Shown here one piece after another: positions 19,880 through 20,949 of a stretch of 20,949 nt of DNA (positions are counted from its first letter, which is position 1; every line of letters starts with the position of its first letter). The translations under genes and the position numbers were made by a program. The notes beneath the pieces were generated by a model, which was not told the DNA's origin, made no database searches, and worked only from the letters and a program-made list of their open reading frames with translations. Source of the stretch: a virus; the IMG/VR virus record IMGVR_UViG_3300037070_005936, positions 1 to 20,949 of that record; one strand, 5' to 3'.

Positions 19880-20238
19880 GACAATACCTCGAGACGGCGC
19901 TTTGGTCGTCAACGCACTTCGCCGATCAGCAAGATCACCGCGGGACATCGTTTGATGATCTGTACGATGTGTCGGATTTTGACGACGCGCAGGTCAAATC
20001 CGTGGAACAGACGCTTGACGATTTTCACGCCTATGTCGCAGAGACTCTCGGCGATGTGCTCGACGCGTTCGACGATACAGACATCGCACACGACCTGTGG
20101 CTCTCCCGCAATGGCCACGGCGCCGGTTTCTTTGACGGAGATTACGGTGAGCACGGTGATGCTCTGCAAGCGGCCGCTAAGACGTTCGGCAGTTGCGATC
20201 TTTATGTCGGTGACGATGGAAGGATGTATTTCACATGA
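19864..20238 (+). CDS. Conserved phage protein, NGHGAGF-type, 124 aa
   Basis: The product is acidic, with helical N-terminal half (DDAQVKSVEQTLDDFHAYVA). It has the segment HDLWLSRNGHGAGFFDGDYG and later GSCDLYVGDDGRMY. That segment order (DxWLxRNGHGAGFxDG, then DLYVGDDG) is found in a common but uncharacterised protein of many phages, a recognition by memory. It starts at ATG 19864 with GGAG five bases upstream. It overlaps the next gene as ATGA. Function is unknown. Confidence 0.7.
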   Translation: MRSDVRQYLETALWSSTHFADQQDHRGTSFDDLYDVSDFDDAQVKSVEQTLDDFHAYVAETLGDVLDAFDDTDIAHDLWLSRNGHGAGFFDGDYGEHGDALQAAAKTFGSCDLYVGDDGRMYFT

Positions 20239-20609
20239 TGCGAACGGCCTGTCGCGGCTACAAAAACCTCCAAACCGCCTCCTTTGCGTCCTACATCGAA
20301 AACGATGCGGCGACTTGGGATGAGATCCAAAAGGTTCTCGCGGGTCTGCTCCAAGCGGCCCCAGACGAGAGGGGCATGGTCAAATGCCTGACCGAGCACC
20401 TTAAAGCAATGCACGCCTGTTGGCTTGACGAAGCCACACTCGCGATAAGTGCCGCGAGTAAGGGTACATCAGCCGCGGGATGGCTCGGTCTGTCGTTCGC
20501 GGAGGATAAGCTTTTTGATGTTATGTCAGCCATCGATGTCTCTGAATGCGCAGAGACGTGGGTGGCTAGCTATCTGTACAACTTGGAGGTGGTTAGTGAT
20601 TCTGAGTGA
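20235..20609 (+). CDS. Conserved phage protein with YKN start motif, 124 aa
   Basis: The N-terminus CRGYKNLQTASFASYIENDA resembles the start of an uncharacterised family of small phage proteins that begin with a YKNxxTW-type motif; the Trp is replaced here (QTASF). A helical region follows (DEIQKVLAGLLQAAPD, MVKCLTEHLKAMHACW). It starts at ATG 20235 overlapping the previous stop; ATG 20238 is a possible alternative. It ends overlapping the next gene by 14 bases. Function is unknown. Confidence 0.65.
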   Translation: MMRTACRGYKNLQTASFASYIENDAATWDEIQKVLAGLLQAAPDERGMVKCLTEHLKAMHACWLDEATLAISAASKGTSAAGWLGLSFAEDKLFDVMSAIDVSECAETWVASYLYNLEVVSDSE

Positions 20610-20835
20610 CCGATTCTGGAACTGCATGCGAAATACACCCCGCGCCAAGACCCACGCCCAAGCAGATGCCGGGCTGGCGACGCTGATTGCCGAAGTCTAC
20701 TCACGCGAGGGCTCCTGGCCCGCGGAGCTGGCGTTCATCACAGAGCCGTCGCTGCCGAACCACGGCCGCATGCTGCGGTTCCTGGATTGCGGCCCGACGA
20801 CCCCTGACCGACCGTGCGCCGGGGATACGTTTTGA
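20596..20835 (+). CDS. Unknown 79-aa protein
   Basis: It starts at GTG 20596, set by a perfect GGAGGT five bases upstream. The frame is open further upstream but that stretch lies over the previous gene. The product reads RFWNCMRNTPRAKTHAQADAG, then LATLIAEVYSREGSWPAELAF, with three Cys in total. No family is recognised. It is in line with the early gene series. Confidence 0.65.
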   Translation: MILSDRFWNCMRNTPRAKTHAQADAGLATLIAEVYSREGSWPAELAFITEPSLPNHGRMLRFLDCGPTTPDRPCAGDTF

Positions 20836-20924
20836 TCTTCGCGGCGTTCCTCGGCATCGGCTGCTACATTGTGCATTGGGTCATTCAGACCTACCACTCA
20901 CACCTTTCAGACTTGGGTGGATGA
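20832..20924 (+). CDS. Micro-protein with one membrane segment, 30 aa
   Basis: TTG 20832 overlaps the previous stop as TTGA and has GGGGA six bases upstream. The 30-residue product is hydrophobic at the start (IFAAFLGIGCYIVHWVI) and polar after it. Its stop overlaps the next ATG as ATGA, which supports it being a real gene. A GTG at 20814 would make a 36-residue form but has no ribosome site. Confidence 0.45.
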   Translation: MIFAAFLGIGCYIVHWVIQTYHSHLSDLGG

Positions 20925-20949
20925 GTGCCTTGTTTTCCCAAGTCTCGCC
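20921..20949 (+). CDS. Gene start cut by the right edge
   Basis: ATG 20921 overlaps the previous stop as ATGA and stays open to the edge (MSALFSQVS). Nothing more can be said; it is listed because of the coupling pattern. Confidence 0.35.

Noticed and set aside
1-20949. tRNA genes, CRISPR arrays, insertion sequences, integrase or a clear lysogeny repressor
   Set aside because: None was recognised on reading both strands; the palindromes are not spaced like CRISPR repeats, and no integrase-like or transposase-like protein is present.

Overview
This window is part of a tailed double-stranded DNA bacteriophage genome with a high G+C content. It carries a small and large terminase, portal, scaffold, HK97-fold-type major capsid protein, a head-tail adaptor candidate and tail proteins. 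No tail sheath, tube or tape-measure gene is visible, and the order adaptor, beta-helix, propeller-like protein fits a short-tailed (podovirus-like) phage best. That morphology is an inference. No host marker is present. A CHAP-type lysin and several Sec-type signal peptides without lipoboxes are compatible with a Gram-negative host, but this is weak evidence.

Layout. From 17766 down to the left edge, every gene lies on the minus strand in one tight, mostly overlapping series of start and stop codons (ATGA, GTGA or TGATG junctions). In transcription order these are: a zinc-finger protein with Val-Pro-Glu repeats; an HNH-like protein lacking a key His; terS; terL; three small genes; portal; a block of four exported or anchored proteins; a lysis cassette (membrane coiled-coil protein, CHAP endolysin, small membrane protein); a jelly-roll-like protein; an unknown structural candidate; scaffold; major capsid protein; a small linker gene; the adaptor; a right-handed beta-helix protein; a propeller-like tail protein; and three more structural genes, the last cut by the window edge. 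The exported and lysis block sits between portal and scaffold/capsid, which are normally closer together.

From 18061 rightward, all genes are on the plus strand. They are small early-type genes: a 70-residue protein behind a strong promoter, then 103-, 78-, 80-, 76- (winged-helix-like), 124-, 124-, 79- and 30-residue proteins, and a gene start at the right edge. Two of them resemble widespread but uncharacterised phage families.

The divergent control region (about 17767-18741) is the most unusual part. Both divergent promoters place the predicted transcription start on the A of the start codon, so both mRNAs should be leaderless. Two related families of short palindromes are scattered through it: GTTCCGGAAC (8 exact copies, six of them inside the zinc-finger gene) and CGTACCGTACG (four exact copies plus one 10-base copy; one overlaps a promoter -10 box). 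Two 37-38 bp modules exactly 100 bp apart are nearly the same except that one carries the first palindrome type and the other carries the second. A 22-bp perfect palindrome and a very strong 18-pair hairpin lie nearby. I interpret this as a phage regulatory switch and/or replication origin. The placement of sites inside a gene resembles the lambda O arrangement, but this remains an inference.
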